A DNA stretch of 14,744 nt from JASFYU01 sp045046905. GTDB lineage: Bacteria; Bacteroidota; Bacteroidia; Flavobacteriales; Flavobacteriaceae. The translations under genes and the position numbers were made by a program. Positions within the stretch are counted from its first letter, which is position 1. Every line of letters starts with the position of its first letter. Below, one piece after another: positions 14,668 to 14,744 of this stretch. The stretch lies in NCBI GenBank assembly GCA_045046905.1, contig JASFYU010000192.1, forward strand, positions 1-14,744. The letters are read 5' to 3'. The notes under the pieces were generated by a model that did no database searches, was not told the DNA's origin, and worked only from the letters and a program-made list of their open reading frames with translations.

Positions 14668-14744
14668 CGCTCCTTTTATTTGGCATTTGATTAGATTGAA
14701 TAGGTAAGCCGTATCAAGCTCTTCTTTTCTAAATTTGAGTATTT
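14650..14744 (-). CDS. Possible 3' end of a convergent gene (partial)
   Basis: A minus-strand frame enters from the right edge and stays open to a TAA at 14650-14652, giving LKFRKEELDTAYLFNLIK then CQIKGALEKFI as its end. Composition and codon choice look like local coding sequence, and the other minus frames hit stops within this stretch. It would overlap the 3' end of the nuclease gene by 18 bases, tail to tail. Only 31 codons are visible and I recognise no family, so this is a tentative call. Confidence 0.3.
   Translation of the reverse strand, partial: ILKFRKEELDTAYLFNLIKCQIKGALEKFI

Noticed and set aside
13936..14686. Minus-strand frames of about 90 codons across the S1/P1 nuclease
   Set aside because: The plus-strand protein has all nine zinc ligands in exact spacing, so the minus frames are shadows.

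Overview
The right two thirds of the window (about 4.49-14.74 kb) looks like ordinary chromosome of a marine-type Flavobacteriaceae bacterium. The families (DUF5916, DUF4369 lipoprotein, DUF819, S1/P1 nuclease, SPFH protein), the AT-rich coding style and the Bacteroidetes -7 promoter box TAnnTTTG all fit. I cannot name the genus.

Layout, left to right. 1-4480 (-): one uninterrupted reading frame with no stop, running off the left edge and lacking a start codon at its right end. It has two very different parts. The distal part (1 to about 2610) is AT-rich and encodes tandem cadherin-like/Ig-like repeats followed by the start of a right-handed beta-helix, as in giant Bacteroidetes surface proteins. 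The proximal part (about 2610-4480) has higher GC, different codon choice, and encodes a glycoside-hydrolase-like barrel followed by beta-rich modules. It starts in mid-protein and ends in mid-domain. I read this as three unrelated DNA pieces joined at about 2610 and 4490, either an assembly/library/amplification chimera or a very recent rearrangement. This is the main caution for anyone using the window.

4524-6463 (+): idi (isopentenyl-diphosphate isomerase), a 6-pyruvoyl-tetrahydropterin-synthase-type enzyme overlapping it by ATGA, and manA (mannose-6-phosphate isomerase). 6695-6964 (+): a small helical protein of unknown function with its own well-formed promoter. manA and this small gene are both followed by the same 22-bp hairpin-forming motif, which includes their stop codons. 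A strong bidirectional terminator (7112-7149) separates this rightward block from a leftward block.

7144-12261 (-): a four-gene leftward cluster, in transcription order a DUF5916 outer-membrane protein, a Cof-type HAD phosphatase, a DUF819 membrane protein and a DUF4369 lipoprotein. A TAnnTTTG box precedes the first gene and another precedes DUF819.

12334-13754 (-): an SPFH/band-7 membrane protein, then a 271-bp gap, then two tiny overlapping genes: a 47-aa basic protein with no ATG, and a 51-aa ribbon-helix-helix DNA-binding protein. 13897-14667 (+): a secreted S1/P1 nuclease with all nine zinc ligands, divergent from the SPFH gene. The last 77 bases may hold the 3' end of a convergent gene. 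I found no tRNA, rRNA, CRISPR array, transposase or phage gene, and no clear new defence or mobile system.
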